DNA of 64,000 nt from Petralouisia muris (GTDB lineage: Bacteria; Bacillota; Clostridia; Lachnospirales; Lachnospiraceae), in contig NZ_SRYA01000003.1 of assembly GCF_004793545.1 (NCBI RefSeq), positions 98,873-162,872 on the forward strand, in the 5' to 3' direction. Both the position numbers and the translations under genes were made by a program. The notes under the pieces were generated by a model. The model had not been told where the DNA came from and searched no databases. It worked only from the letters and a program-made list of their open reading frames with translations. Shown here one piece after another: positions 15,780-25,455 of this stretch; positions within the stretch are counted from its first letter, which is position 1, and each line of letters starts with the position of its first letter.

Positions 15780-18491
15780 ATGTCAGTAATTACAATTGTA
15801 AAAGGGGAAGAATTTAAGATATCCGTGAAAGATCAGATAGAGGAAAAAGATCTGTTTGCAGATGTATACCGCCGCGCCGCAGTGATGCTGGATGAGATTG
15901 TGGGAGCTTCTAAAGAGGAAAAGGAGCTGGAGCGGACATGGTCTTGGGAACAGGGAGATTTTGAAAATAATATCATTGCATTCTGCGGAGAGCGGGGAGA
16001 AGGAAAAAGCAGTACCATGCTCACCTTTGTAAATGCAGTGTGCAGGGAAGCCAGAGAAGGGAAAGGGATATTTTCTTCCTGCAAAAATCTGGCGGATGTA
16101 TCTTTTGCAGAGCCTGTTTTGATTGATCCGTCCCTGTTTGATGATGTGCATAATGTGCTGGATATTGTGCTGGCAAGAATTTTCCGGAAATTTGACGCCC
16201 GATATCAGAGGGAAAATCAATGGGAAGACGAGAGGCGGCGGGAGGAGCTTCTGGATCAGTTCCAGGCAGTGTACCGCCAGATTTCTTTAATTAATAATCA
16301 GAAGCAGATGCTGGACAGTGAATTTGATTATGAAGGCAATATCGGCAAATTGTCTAAGCTGGGGGAAAGCACTGGTTTGAAGGAGGAACTGACCAAGCTG
16401 ATACGGGATTATCTGAGATTTATGAATGGGGGAAAACCGGGAAATTATCAGCTGCTCCTTGCAATTGACGATCTTGATCTGTGCAACGCCAACGCCTATA
16501 AGATGGCGGAGCAAATCCGGAAATATCTTGTGATCCCCTATGTAACTATTGTGATGAGTGTCCGGGTGGAGCAGCTGGAGCTATGCATTCAGGAACAGAA
16601 TCTGAGGGATTTTGAGCAGATTTATAAGAACCGGGAGGAAAAGGTATACGAAAGATTGAACCAGGAAGTTCAGATCATGGCCTGGCGGTATGTGTCAAAG
16701 CTGATTCCCAGGCAGCGGCGGATTTATCTGTCAGAGGTGCAGAGTTTCAGAAATGTACGGATTATTTATAAGAATGGCGAAGAGGTGATCTGGGACAGCG
16801 GCAGCCCTTTGTCGGAAAAAACCTTTGCTTCAGACGTGTTGTCGTTGATTTATGACAGGACGGGAATGATTTTTTTTGAAGAAGAGGGCGGCAGCAGCTA
16901 CCTGCTGCCGGATAATCTGCGGGATATGATTAGCTGGATTACAGCGGTGGCGGATATGGAACAGCCCAAACATGGCGTGGTCTATCCAAAGTATGCCAGG
17001 AATATCAGGAAATTCCGGGAGTATTTTCTGCGGGAATGGGCAGGGGATAAAATATCTGACGGGCCCACATTGCTGGAATTGGGGAGTATGGATTTTTTCC
17101 ATATGCATGTAACTATGAGAAGGATATTAGAAAAATTACATAAAGAGTTATATGGAATCCAGCAGCAGTGGATGATACCAGACAGGATGGACAGCATATT
17201 TCAGGTGATCGGATTGTTTACAAGCCTGGAGCAAAGCGCAGTGGATATGGAAAAAGAAGCCTATATCTGCCGGATGCGGGCTTTGTATACCATGGAGCTG
17301 AGCAGCCTGTTTCGGAGAGGACAGGAGGCGCTGATTGCCCAAAACGGCTATATCTGGGGACCATGGTTTGCTGGCGTAATTCCAATACATAATGATACCG
17401 GAATGGATCGTTCCAGATTTCCCCTGGGAACCATTCAGGCGTATAATCTGATGCTGCATTGGGTCTGCCCGGAAGCGGAACCTCTGAAAATACCGGAAAA
17501 TATCAGTTCCTACCGAGTGCCGCAGGTGGGAGAGGGGGAACATCGGAAAGAATATATTACAGCATGGATGCTGCTTGGCATGTTTTCCAATGTGTATTAC
17601 AACAATAATAACCAGACGGTTCTTGCAAGCAAAGAAACCATTATTTTTGACAACAGCATGGTGCGGGAATATGTGCAGATCAGTCTGGAAAATTATCTGG
17701 TGGCCTTGTGCAATATTTACAATATTTTTTACAAAGTTAACATGGAAATGCTGGGGATTAGCTATTCGGAGTATAGTGAAGTTGCGGATGAATTTTTAAA
17801 TGATAACGGCGAGAAAAACAGTTATGTGGAAAAATTGTTTTCCAGCGTGGATTTAGTTTTGAGTATCCGGGAATTTTGTGCAGAGAACAGGAATTATAAA
17901 GGAAGAACGGAAGATGGGAAAGACCGCAGCATTAAGTTAGTGGATAAATTTTTTGAAAATCTTGAATACTGCATGGGGTGTCTGAAATCTGGGAATGACG
18001 CTGACGGCGAAGAGGAATGGGATTTGAACACACTATACCTGAAACAGGGGGCGTGCGGAATTGATATCAGCATATTATATGCGGAATTATTTGAATTGTG
18101 TATTCAGAATGTTCCTTTATTAAAACAGGCGGAGGAGAACCGGAAGGTGGAAGCGATGGTATCAGAATTTCGGAGCAGGTTAACGGAGATTCCGGAAGTT
18201 TGGAGCCGTGAGGAAGTGCGTGTGTCAAAGAGCTTGAGGAATTTGTCTGCCAGCAGCGTGAAAGCGAATTTAGACAGGATGGCGTCTGCGGTGCAAAGAT
18301 ATCTGGGAGAGTATAAGGAAGGCCCGAAAAATGTGGATATTGAAGGTCTGTGCAGGCTGTACGGCGCAGTTGCAAGAATCTATTTGAAGAATACGGAAGG
18401 TAAGGTTTCGGCAGAGATTCAGGAAGAGTATAAAAGACTGGTTAAGGCGGCGGATGAGCTGAATCAGCAGCCGAAGCCGGAACTGCAGTAA
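15780..18491 (+). CDS. rdrA: RdrA-like large P-loop ATPase of a RADAR anti-phage system
   Basis: This 903-residue protein carries a Walker A motif GERGEGKS at residues 70-77 and a Walker B LLLAIDDLD at 225-233, as in KAP/STAND-like NTPases. The remainder is long, helical and without recognisable domains. The start at 15780 (GGGAGG 8 bases upstream) was preferred to ATG 15774, which is too close to the ribosome site. Thirteen bases after the stop begins an adenosine-deaminase-like gene of about 840 residues. That gene pair and these sizes define RADAR, in which RdrA senses infection and forms rings that work with RdrB. The assignment rests on layout and motifs, not an alignment. Confidence 0.83.
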   Translation: MSVITIVKGEEFKISVKDQIEEKDLFADVYRRAAVMLDEIVGASKEEKELERTWSWEQGDFENNIIAFCGERGEGKSSTMLTFVNAVCREAREGKGIFSSCKNLADVSFAEPVLIDPSLFDDVHNVLDIVLARIFRKFDARYQRENQWEDERRREELLDQFQAVYRQISLINNQKQMLDSEFDYEGNIGKLSKLGESTGLKEELTKLIRDYLRFMNGGKPGNYQLLLAIDDLDLCNANAYKMAEQIRKYLVIPYVTIVMSVRVEQLELCIQEQNLRDFEQIYKNREEKVYERLNQEVQIMAWRYVSKLIPRQRRIYLSEVQSFRNVRIIYKNGEEVIWDSGSPLSEKTFASDVLSLIYDRTGMIFFEEEGGSSYLLPDNLRDMISWITAVADMEQPKHGVVYPKYARNIRKFREYFLREWAGDKISDGPTLLELGSMDFFHMHVTMRRILEKLHKELYGIQQQWMIPDRMDSIFQVIGLFTSLEQSAVDMEKEAYICRMRALYTMELSSLFRRGQEALIAQNGYIWGPWFAGVIPIHNDTGMDRSRFPLGTIQAYNLMLHWVCPEAEPLKIPENISSYRVPQVGEGEHRKEYITAWMLLGMFSNVYYNNNNQTVLASKETIIFDNSMVREYVQISLENYLVALCNIYNIFYKVNMEMLGISYSEYSEVADEFLNDNGEKNSYVEKLFSSVDLVLSIREFCAENRNYKGRTEDGKDRSIKLVDKFFENLEYCMGCLKSGNDADGEEEWDLNTLYLKQGACGIDISILYAELFELCIQNVPLLKQAEENRKVEAMVSEFRSRLTEIPEVWSREEVRVSKSLRNLSASSVKANLDRMASAVQRYLGEYKEGPKNVDIEGLCRLYGAVARIYLKNTEGKVSAEIQEEYKRLVKAADELNQQPKPELQ

Positions 18492-18504
18492 GGCAGGAGT
18501 AGCG

Positions 18505-21015
18505 ATGGATATTGAAAAGGGAAATCTGGAAATTTTGTTTTTGAAAATTCCATATAATAAAATCACAGTGGATGGGGCAGCGGGCAAACGTCAGCACAAT
18601 TACAGGACTGTTGATAAGAAGCTGTATCTGAAGCACGCCCGGGAAGTGTTTCCCTGTTATTCGGAAGATGAAAGGTACAATCATTATCTGAAATTACGAC
18701 AGGATATGGGAAAAGGGGATTCCCAGGGGGTTTTCCGGGTGATTATGGAGCTTGCTTTTCGGCTGCTTGATTATGACGGGGAGGAGATCACCTGTAAATT
18801 TGAGGAAATGCTGCGGTGGCGGGAGCTGTCTTTTCCTCTGGGGCAGGACTTCTTTACCTGTGCCTTTCTGGCAGATCATGATTTAAAGCAAGGGCGCCAG
18901 TCCCAGAATTTTTCCTGGCTTCCGATTATCCGCAGTGACGACAGCCGGCTGCATAATATTCTAAAGAGAGGGATGGCGGAAAATCATTTTCATCTGGCAG
19001 GCTCCACGAAAATTTTTGAATTAAACTGGGTGTCGCTAATGAACCAGATTGACGACAGGATTCACGACTTTAAGAAGCTGCCGGAGGCTTTGCAGGCCCA
19101 TTCCATGGATTTGGTGGCGGCTGAGGGGAACAAAGAGAGCTTTTATGCTGAATGCCAGAGGGCGGCTCTGTACCGGGTCTATCTGTTTGCCGTGCTGAAG
19201 CAGGATGGGTGGCTGAGAGAAAAAGCGGAAGCAATTCTTGCTGAAGCAGAACGGGGGCCCATTGAGAGGCTGACGGCCAGGATTGAGGATGTGATTGTGC
19301 TGGCTAAGCATATGTATGGGGTGAAGGCAGATGGGCGCTATGTGTTGGACTATGCTTTTGAAAAGGGAATGCAGAATTACAACGCCAGAGAATGCTGTCT
19401 GCTGGCCGGGGAGCGAAGCTTTCTGTACGAGTGTTACCGGGCGTCCGTTTCTTATGGATTTGATGAATATCAGAAAAATTTGTTTTATGTGTATCTTTCT
19501 ATCCGGACTCATTTCAGAGGAGAATTAATCCAGGTGAACCGGCAGGTGGGGTTTGCCAACTTCAGCAATTATCAGGATAGAAAAGAGACTTTTATTGAGG
19601 GAAAAAAGCCTTATGAGGAGGAGCTGATCCGTCTGGCGTTCAATGAAACAATGCGCAGGCAGAATATTGTTTCCTTAGAAGCGCGTATTTGTCCTAAACA
19701 GAACTCCGCCAAATTATATCAGGCGATTACAAGAAGCAGCAGCCTTGCAGAGGAAGAAAACCGGGAAAAAATTATTTATGTGCTGCATTTTCCTAAATTA
19801 AAAGATCCAGGCTATTGTGCCGGAGCGCCCAGGAATTACAATGTAAGATTGGCCGCAGCAAAACAGGCCAAAAGCATTGCCGCATTATTGGAAAAGAAAA
19901 CAGGGGTGAACCAGAGAATCCGGGGAATAGACGCCTGTTCCAGTGAAATAAACTGCCGGCCGGAAGTATTTGCCCAGACGTTCCGTTATCTGTCAGATTT
20001 GGAGTTTTCATGCAGCAATGGAACTGGTAAGAATCAGTCATTTCTGAAAAAGAAGCTGCATACCACATATCACGCCGGGGAGGATTTTCTAGATTTGGCA
20101 GACGGGCTGCGGGCCATTGACGAGGCAATTTTGTTCTGCGATCTGAAACGGGGAAGCAGAATTGGCCATGGCCTGGCTCTGGGCATTAATCCCCATCCCT
20201 ACTATAAATACAAGAATTCTGTCATGGTTCTTCCCAAACAGGTGTTGCTGGATGATATCGTATGGCTGTTGAGTATGGCGGATGAGACAGGGTGCAGTAT
20301 AGACAGCCGCTTAAGGACGGAATTGACAGAAAAGTATTATAATCTTTATGAAGAAATTTTTCGGGGAAATGCGTATCGGGGAGAACGGGCCTCTGTGATG
20401 GATTACTATCAGAGCTGGAAGCTCAGAGGGGACAATCCCCAGGTATACCGTCTGGGAGAAACAGATTTTCTGAAGAGACTGGGGCAAAGCTCTGTCCGCC
20501 GGTTTGACAGGTATGTTTTTCATCCTCAGATCAGTGATGAGCTGCGTAAAACGGAATTATACCGGAACCTGTATTTTTCTTATCATTATAATGAAAATGT
20601 CAGAAAAATTGGTGAAGAGAGAATTCAGTTCAAAGTGGATCAGAGATATGCTGACGTTATCTGCCAGCTTCAGAATAAAATGATTCAGAAGCTTGTAACA
20701 AAGGGAATTGGAATCGAGACAAATCCATCTTCCAATTATCTGATTGGAACCATCCAGAAATATGAAGAGCATCCGATTCTGAGATTTAATTCCAGAAAAT
20801 TACGGGATGCGCCGAAAAATATGTCCTTGAGCGTGTCCATAAATACGGATGACCAGGGAGTGTTCGATACGCTTCTGGAAAACGAATATGCGCTGATGGC
20901 GTTGGCGCTGCGCAAGGCGAAGGATGAGAACCATCAGCCCCAGTATGATGTGGAAGATATTTATGAATGGATTGATTATGTGCGCAGGATGGGAATGGAA
21001 CAAATTTTTCCCTGA
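18505..21015 (+). CDS. rdrB: RdrB-like adenosine deaminase of a RADAR anti-phage system
   Basis: This 836-residue protein contains the full set of adenosine deaminase metal and catalytic motifs, spread over a chain more than twice the length of a housekeeping deaminase. They are H161-F-H163 (AENHFHLAGS), H523-A-G-E526 (TTYHAGEDF), H555 (SRIGHGLAL), and D782-D783 (SINTDDQG), plus IGIETNPSSNYLIG. Long insertions separate them, as in RdrB, which assembles into a large shell and converts adenosine or ATP/RNA adenine to inosine during infection. AGGAG precedes the ATG. All expected ligands are present, so it should be active. Confidence 0.87.
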   Translation: MDIEKGNLEILFLKIPYNKITVDGAAGKRQHNYRTVDKKLYLKHAREVFPCYSEDERYNHYLKLRQDMGKGDSQGVFRVIMELAFRLLDYDGEEITCKFEEMLRWRELSFPLGQDFFTCAFLADHDLKQGRQSQNFSWLPIIRSDDSRLHNILKRGMAENHFHLAGSTKIFELNWVSLMNQIDDRIHDFKKLPEALQAHSMDLVAAEGNKESFYAECQRAALYRVYLFAVLKQDGWLREKAEAILAEAERGPIERLTARIEDVIVLAKHMYGVKADGRYVLDYAFEKGMQNYNARECCLLAGERSFLYECYRASVSYGFDEYQKNLFYVYLSIRTHFRGELIQVNRQVGFANFSNYQDRKETFIEGKKPYEEELIRLAFNETMRRQNIVSLEARICPKQNSAKLYQAITRSSSLAEEENREKIIYVLHFPKLKDPGYCAGAPRNYNVRLAAAKQAKSIAALLEKKTGVNQRIRGIDACSSEINCRPEVFAQTFRYLSDLEFSCSNGTGKNQSFLKKKLHTTYHAGEDFLDLADGLRAIDEAILFCDLKRGSRIGHGLALGINPHPYYKYKNSVMVLPKQVLLDDIVWLLSMADETGCSIDSRLRTELTEKYYNLYEEIFRGNAYRGERASVMDYYQSWKLRGDNPQVYRLGETDFLKRLGQSSVRRFDRYVFHPQISDELRKTELYRNLYFSYHYNENVRKIGEERIQFKVDQRYADVICQLQNKMIQKLVTKGIGIETNPSSNYLIGTIQKYEEHPILRFNSRKLRDAPKNMSLSVSINTDDQGVFDTLLENEYALMALALRKAKDENHQPQYDVEDIYEWIDYVRRMGMEQIFP

Positions 21016-21101
21016 CAGGCGTCTGCAGCTTGGAAACAATGTTGGGACAGTTATGCATGACTGTTGGCGTAAGAATGCAAAGATCCGGATAGGAGGAAAC
21101 C

Positions 21102-21884
21102 ATGAATAATATAATCAAAATAATTTTATTTGTAGCGGTTGGACTGGCGCTAAACCAGATTGTAAACCTGGCCTACCGGCTTGCGTCAAAGAAATCAAAC
21201 GCCATTCATCTGCGTTTTCTAAAAAGCGCGATCAATGTATTTGTTGATATTATCATTATTTACAGTTTGGTTCAGCAGTTTGAAATCACAAAGGACATCA
21301 GCAAGGCATTGCTGCAAAGCGGTACGTTGATTGTGGCAATCGCCACCTTTGCCGCCCAGCAGGCGTTGGCGAATGTGATAAGCGGTATATCCGTTTCCGC
21401 CGCAAAGCCCTATAATGTAGATGAAAAAATAAGGGTGCTCCAGGGCGGAACCGTAATTGCAGAAGGGATGGTAATCGATGTAACCATAAGACAGACAGTC
21501 ATCCGGCAGTTTAACGGAGAGTGCTGTATTGTTCCAAATTCCATTATGGATTCGGCTGTGATCATCAACGCCAATTATACGGAGAATGTGGGAAATTTTA
21601 TAGAGGTTGTAATTTCTTATGAATCTGATATTGAGAAGGCAATTTCTGTGATGAAGGAAATATGTGCAGAACATGAACTGGTCATAGATTCAGATAAAAG
21701 CAGCGTCACCGTCAGCAGCTTTGCGGCGGATGGCGTTACGCTGAAAACAACCATCTGGACAAAGAATTTGAACGACAGCTTCCGGGCCTGCAGCGATATT
21801 CGGGCGTCTTTGGTCAGAGCCTTCCAGGAGAATGGCATAGAGATTCCTTATCATACGGTTACAGTTCATCATGAGGCAGGATGA
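21102..21884 (+). CDS. MscS-type small mechanosensitive channel, possible RADAR partner
   Basis: This 260-residue protein has three hydrophobic helices (about 3-20, 42-62, 70-100). The third carries Ala/Gly-rich pore-helix text (ATFAAQQALANVISGISVSA). A MscS beta domain follows (DEKIRVLQGG, VIDVTIRQTVIRQ, CCIVPNSIM). AGGAGG precedes the ATG. It starts 86 bp after rdrB on the same strand with no terminator between. Known RADAR loci can carry a small membrane protein; an MscS-type channel in that position would be a different sort of partner. It may equally be a housekeeping osmotic channel. Confidence 0.85.
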   Translation: MNNIIKIILFVAVGLALNQIVNLAYRLASKKSNAIHLRFLKSAINVFVDIIIIYSLVQQFEITKDISKALLQSGTLIVAIATFAAQQALANVISGISVSAAKPYNVDEKIRVLQGGTVIAEGMVIDVTIRQTVIRQFNGECCIVPNSIMDSAVIINANYTENVGNFIEVVISYESDIEKAISVMKEICAEHELVIDSDKSSVTVSSFAADGVTLKTTIWTKNLNDSFRACSDIRASLVRAFQENGIEIPYHTVTVHHEAG

Positions 21885-21990
21885 CGGGAAGGCTAAATTT
21901 AAATGTTTTTTGAAAAGACTGTGGAAACTGACCTCATGGCTACAAGGGAAAAAAGAAATAGCCATCACTTTATAAAATTTTCACACAATT

Positions 21991-22033
21991 TTAGCACTCA
22001 CCACTTGACGTGGCTAACAAACCGTGATATTGT
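21991..22033 (+). promoter_or_regulatory. clpB promoter with a degenerate CIRCE-like site
   Basis: TTGACG (22005-22010) and TATTGT (22028-22033) are 17 bp apart, a good sigma-A promoter. TTAGCACTC (21991-21999) is a perfect left half of the HrcA operator CIRCE (TTAGCACTC-N9-GAGTGCTAA). The right half, ending 22017, keeps only GCTAA. The overlap with the -35 would allow heat-shock repression by HrcA. A weak 7-bp hairpin (ATGGCTA 21936 / TAGCCAT 21959) lies between this promoter and the MscS gene. Confidence 0.6.
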
Positions 22034-22170
22034 TATATCAGATATAGAACAACAAAGGAAATAGACGGATGCCCGCATGGCGCGGCGGCTATTTACCAAT
22101 AATAGTACAGAAGCCACGCAGTTTGTAATCAGCAGAGGGCGCAGTAATCCGAAGGGAAGGAGGAACCCTT

Positions 22171-24756
22171 ATGAACATTCAGAAATTTACACAGAAATCA
22201 ATCGAAGCTATCAATGGCTGTGAGAAGCTGGCATATGAATACGGCAACCAGGAAATTGAGCAGGAGCATTTGTTAGTCTCCCTTTTGTTCCAGGAAGACG
22301 GCCTGATTCCTAAGTTAATTGAGAAAATGGAGATCAATTTGGAGCACTTTGCCGGCAATGCCAAAAACCACCTTGCTAAGCGGGTGAAGGTATCCGGCGG
22401 GCAGATATATATGGGCCAGAACCTGAATAAAGTATTAGTCAGCGCAGAAGATGAGGCCAAAAAAATGGGGGATGAATATGTGTCTGTGGAGCATCTGTTC
22501 CTGACATTATTAAAATACCCTAACCAGGCGCTGAAAGAAATTTTTAAAGAATACGGAATTACAAGAGAGCGATTCCTGCAGGCGCTGGCTACCGTCCGGG
22601 GCAATCAGAAGGTAGTGTCCGATAATCCGGAGGCCACCTATGACACTCTGGCGAAATACGGATATGATATGGTGGAGCGGGCCAGGGAGCAGAAAATCGA
22701 TCCGGTGATCGGCAGAGACAATGAGATACGGAATGTCGTCCGCATCCTCTCACGGAAAACCAAGAATAATCCGGTGCTGATTGGAGAGCCTGGAGTAGGT
22801 AAAACGGCAGTGGTGGAAGGCCTGGCCCAGAGGATTGTCCGGGGAGACGTGCCGGAGGGATTAAAAGATAAGCGGCTGTTTGCGCTGGATATGGGTGCGC
22901 TGGTGGCAGGAGCCAAGTACCGGGGCGAATTTGAGGAACGGTTAAAAGCCGTGCTGGATGAAATCAAGAGCAGCGATGGCCAGATTATTCTGTTTATTGA
23001 TGAACTGCACACGATTGTAGGCGCAGGGAAGACGGACGGAGCCATGGATGCAGGTCAGTTGTTAAAGCCTATGCTGGCTCGAGGAGAGCTTCACTGTATC
23101 GGCGCTACAACCTTAGATGAATATCGGGAATATATTGAGAAAGACGCCGCCCTGGAGCGGAGATTTCAGCCTGTGCTGGTGGCAGAGCCTACAGTGGAAG
23201 ACACCATTTCTATTTTAAGGGGATTAAAAGACCGCTATGAAGTCTTTCATGGAGTGAAGATTACAGATTCCGCTCTGGTGTCAGCGGCAGCCTTATCCAA
23301 CCGCTATATCAGCGACCGTTTCCTGCCGGATAAAGCCATTGATTTGGTGGATGAAGCCTGCGCGCTGATTAAAACAGAACTGGATTCTATGCCAACGGAA
23401 CTGGACGAACTGCAGCGGCGGGTGATGCAGATGGAAATTGAGGAAGCCGCATTGAAGAAAGAAGAAGACCGTCTCAGCAAAGACCGGCTGGAGACTTTGC
23501 AGAAAGAACTTGCAGAATTGAAAAATGAGTTTCAGTCCCGAAAAGCTCAGTGGGACAATGAGAAAAATTCTGTGGAAAAAGTGCAGAAGCTCCGGGAAGA
23601 ACTGGAAGCCATCAACAAAGAAATTGCTATGGCCCAGCAGAATTACGATCTGGAAAAAGCGGCAGAGCTGCAATACGGCAAAATGCCGGAACTGAAGCGC
23701 CAGCTGGAACTGGAAGAAGAGCAGGTGAAAAAGAAAGATCTGAGTCTGGTTCATGAGAATGTAAGTGAAGAGGAAATTGCCAAAATCATTTCCCGCTGGA
23801 CTGGAATTCCTGTGGCGAAGCTGACAGAAAGCGAGCGGAATAAGACTCTGCATCTGGATGAGGAACTGCATAAGCGGGTCATCGGCCAGGAAGAAGGCGT
23901 GACGAAGGTGACAGAAGCCATTATCCGTTCCAAAGCAGGAATCAAAGACCCCGGCAAGCCCATTGGTTCTTTCCTGTTTCTTGGGCCTACCGGCGTAGGA
24001 AAAACAGAATTAGCCAAGGCGCTGGCTGCCAGTCTCTTTGATGACGAAAACAATATGGTAAGGCTGGACATGAGTGAGTACATGGAGAAATACTCCGTAT
24101 CCCGCCTGATTGGGGCGCCTCCAGGATATGTGGGCTATGAGGAAGGGGGACAGCTTACAGAGGCAGTGCGCAGAAAGCCCTACTCTGTGGTATTATTTGA
24201 TGAAGTGGAAAAGGCCCATCCTGATGTATTTAATGTACTGCTTCAGGTGTTGGATGACGGACGGATTACCGATTCCCAGGGCCGTACCGTGGATTTTAAA
24301 AATACCATATTAATCATGACTTCTAACCTGGGATCTTCCTATCTGCTGGAGGGCATTGGGGAAAACGGCGAGATTCAGCCGGAATGTGAAGCGGCAGTTA
24401 TGAATGAACTGCAGAATAATTTCCGGCCGGAATTTTTGAACCGTCTGGATGAAACAATTCTGTTTAAGCCTCTGAGTAAAAATGACATTGGAAGTATTAT
24501 TCACCTGCTGCTGGCGGATTTGAATAAGCGTCTGGCAGATCGGGAAGTGTCTGTGGAACTGACACAGGCAGCGCAGGAATTTGCAGTGGAACACGGCTAT
24601 GATCCAGTGTATGGGGCAAGGCCTCTGAAACGGTATCTTCAGAAAACGGTGGAAACTCTTTCGGCTAAATTGATCCTTGCCGATGAGGTGGGAGCCGGGG
24701 ATACCATACGGATTGATGTGGAGAACGGGCAATTAACAGCAGGATGTAAAAAATAA
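22171..24756 (+). CDS. clpB: ClpB disaggregase
   Basis: This 861-residue AAA+ protein has the complete ClpB plan: an N-terminal Clp repeat domain (to about 145), a first ATPase domain with GEPGVGKT near residue 205, a coiled-coil middle domain (about 410-530), and a second ATPase domain with GPTGVGKT near 605 and [20 protein letters not shown]. It pulls proteins out of aggregates with DnaK. AAGGAGG precedes the ATG. A promoter with a CIRCE-like half-site lies upstream and a strong terminator downstream, so it is a single-gene heat-shock unit. Confidence 0.97.
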   Translation: MNIQKFTQKSIEAINGCEKLAYEYGNQEIEQEHLLVSLLFQEDGLIPKLIEKMEINLEHFAGNAKNHLAKRVKVSGGQIYMGQNLNKVLVSAEDEAKKMGDEYVSVEHLFLTLLKYPNQALKEIFKEYGITRERFLQALATVRGNQKVVSDNPEATYDTLAKYGYDMVERAREQKIDPVIGRDNEIRNVVRILSRKTKNNPVLIGEPGVGKTAVVEGLAQRIVRGDVPEGLKDKRLFALDMGALVAGAKYRGEFEERLKAVLDEIKSSDGQIILFIDELHTIVGAGKTDGAMDAGQLLKPMLARGELHCIGATTLDEYREYIEKDAALERRFQPVLVAEPTVEDTISILRGLKDRYEVFHGVKITDSALVSAAALSNRYISDRFLPDKAIDLVDEACALIKTELDSMPTELDELQRRVMQMEIEEAALKKEEDRLSKDRLETLQKELAELKNEFQSRKAQWDNEKNSVEKVQKLREELEAINKEIAMAQQNYDLEKAAELQYGKMPELKRQLELEEEQVKKKDLSLVHENVSEEEIAKIISRWTGIPVAKLTESERNKTLHLDEELHKRVIGQEEGVTKVTEAIIRSKAGIKDPGKPIGSFLFLGPTGVGKTELAKALAASLFDDENNMVRLDMSEYMEKYSVSRLIGAPPGYVGYEEGGQLTEAVRRKPYSVVLFDEVEKAHPDVFNVLLQVLDDGRITDSQGRTVDFKNTILIMTSNLGSSYLLEGIGENGEIQPECEAAVMNELQNNFRPEFLNRLDETILFKPLSKNDIGSIIHLLLADLNKRLADREVSVELTQAAQEFAVEHGYDPVYGARPLKRYLQKTVETLSAKLILADEVGAGDTIRIDVENGQLTAGCKK

Positions 24757-24830
24757 AAGCGATGTATCAAGAAAACCAGGATGCGCATGTTCAAAGAACA
24801 TCCTGAAACAGGAACAGAAAACCGTATTGC

Positions 24831-24884
24831 AAGATACAGGATATCACTTCAAGTGTTGAGGCGTATCCTGTATCTTTTTATTTC
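24831..24884 (+). terminator. Terminator of clpB
   Basis: AAGATACAGGATA (24831-24843) pairs perfectly with TATCCTGTATCTT (24864-24876), followed by TTTATTTC. It lies 75 bp after the clpB stop. Confidence 0.88.
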
Positions 24885-24935
24885 TTGACTTTTTGCATTA
24901 TTTGTATTAGCATATACAATACAAATAATGCAAAA
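24885..24935 (+). promoter_or_regulatory. Promoter overlapped by a perfect 18-bp-arm operator for the YtrA-type regulator
   Basis: A TTGACT -35 (24885-24890) has TAGCAT at 17-bp spacing (24908-24913). Between and over these lies an inverted repeat: 24891-24908 (core GCATTATTTGTATT) and 24918-24935 (AATACAAATAATGC core), 18-bp arms with no mismatch around nine bases. A repressor bound here would cover the promoter. The adjacent GntR/YtrA gene starts 39 bp downstream, so autoregulation is the obvious reading. Confidence 0.8.
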
Positions 24936-24973
24936 TAATGAAATTGGATTTTTGCAAAAGGGTGTGAGAAATA

Positions 24974-25339
24974 ATGATAATGAAGCTGGATTTCGCAAGC
25001 AGCGTACCCATTTATCAGCAAATCAGAGATCAGATTGTGCAGGCGGTGGCGGACGGCGATTACCTGGATGGAGACAGGCTGCCCACCATCCGCGCCCTTG
25101 CCGGGGAGGCGGGAATTAATACAATGACCGTGAACAAAGCATATCAGCTTTTGAAGCAGGAAGGCTATATTATCACGGACAGGCGCAACGGAGCCATTGT
25201 CCAGTGTTCCGGCGGAAGGAAGAAAGCAGTGGAGAAGAAGGTGAATAAGGAATTGGAACTGCTGGCCGCGGAAGCCAAGATTGCAGGAATTTCCCAGGAA
25301 GAATTTCTGGAATTCTGCAGAAAGGCATACAGCGGATAG
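24974..25339 (+). CDS. GntR-family regulator, YtrA subfamily
   Basis: This 121-residue protein is a GntR winged helix (SSVPIYQQIRDQIVQAVADG, LPTIRALAGEAGINTMTVNK, AYQLLKQEGYI) with only a short helical tail, the YtrA subfamily hallmark. The ribosome site is poor (GGGTGTGAG). Its gene follows a perfect palindromic operator and is followed after about 115 bp by a membrane protein. YtrA-type regulators usually control nearby membrane transport genes and themselves. Confidence 0.92.
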   Translation: MIMKLDFASSVPIYQQIRDQIVQAVADGDYLDGDRLPTIRALAGEAGINTMTVNKAYQLLKQEGYIITDRRNGAIVQCSGGRKKAVEKKVNKELELLAAEAKIAGISQEEFLEFCRKAYSG

Positions 25340-25455
25340 CGTATCAGGAACTGCGCTGGAAGGCCTGCATTGGACAGAGCAGAAAAGAGCTCCTGCTTTG
25401 TCTGAAGTACGGGTTTCAGAGAGTAATGTTTCAGGAAAATTTCAGGAGGTGTCTT

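Noticed and set aside
23293..23871. 192-codon antisense frame in clpB
   Set aside because: clpB is complete and conserved; the antisense product is Phe/Leu-rich without motifs.
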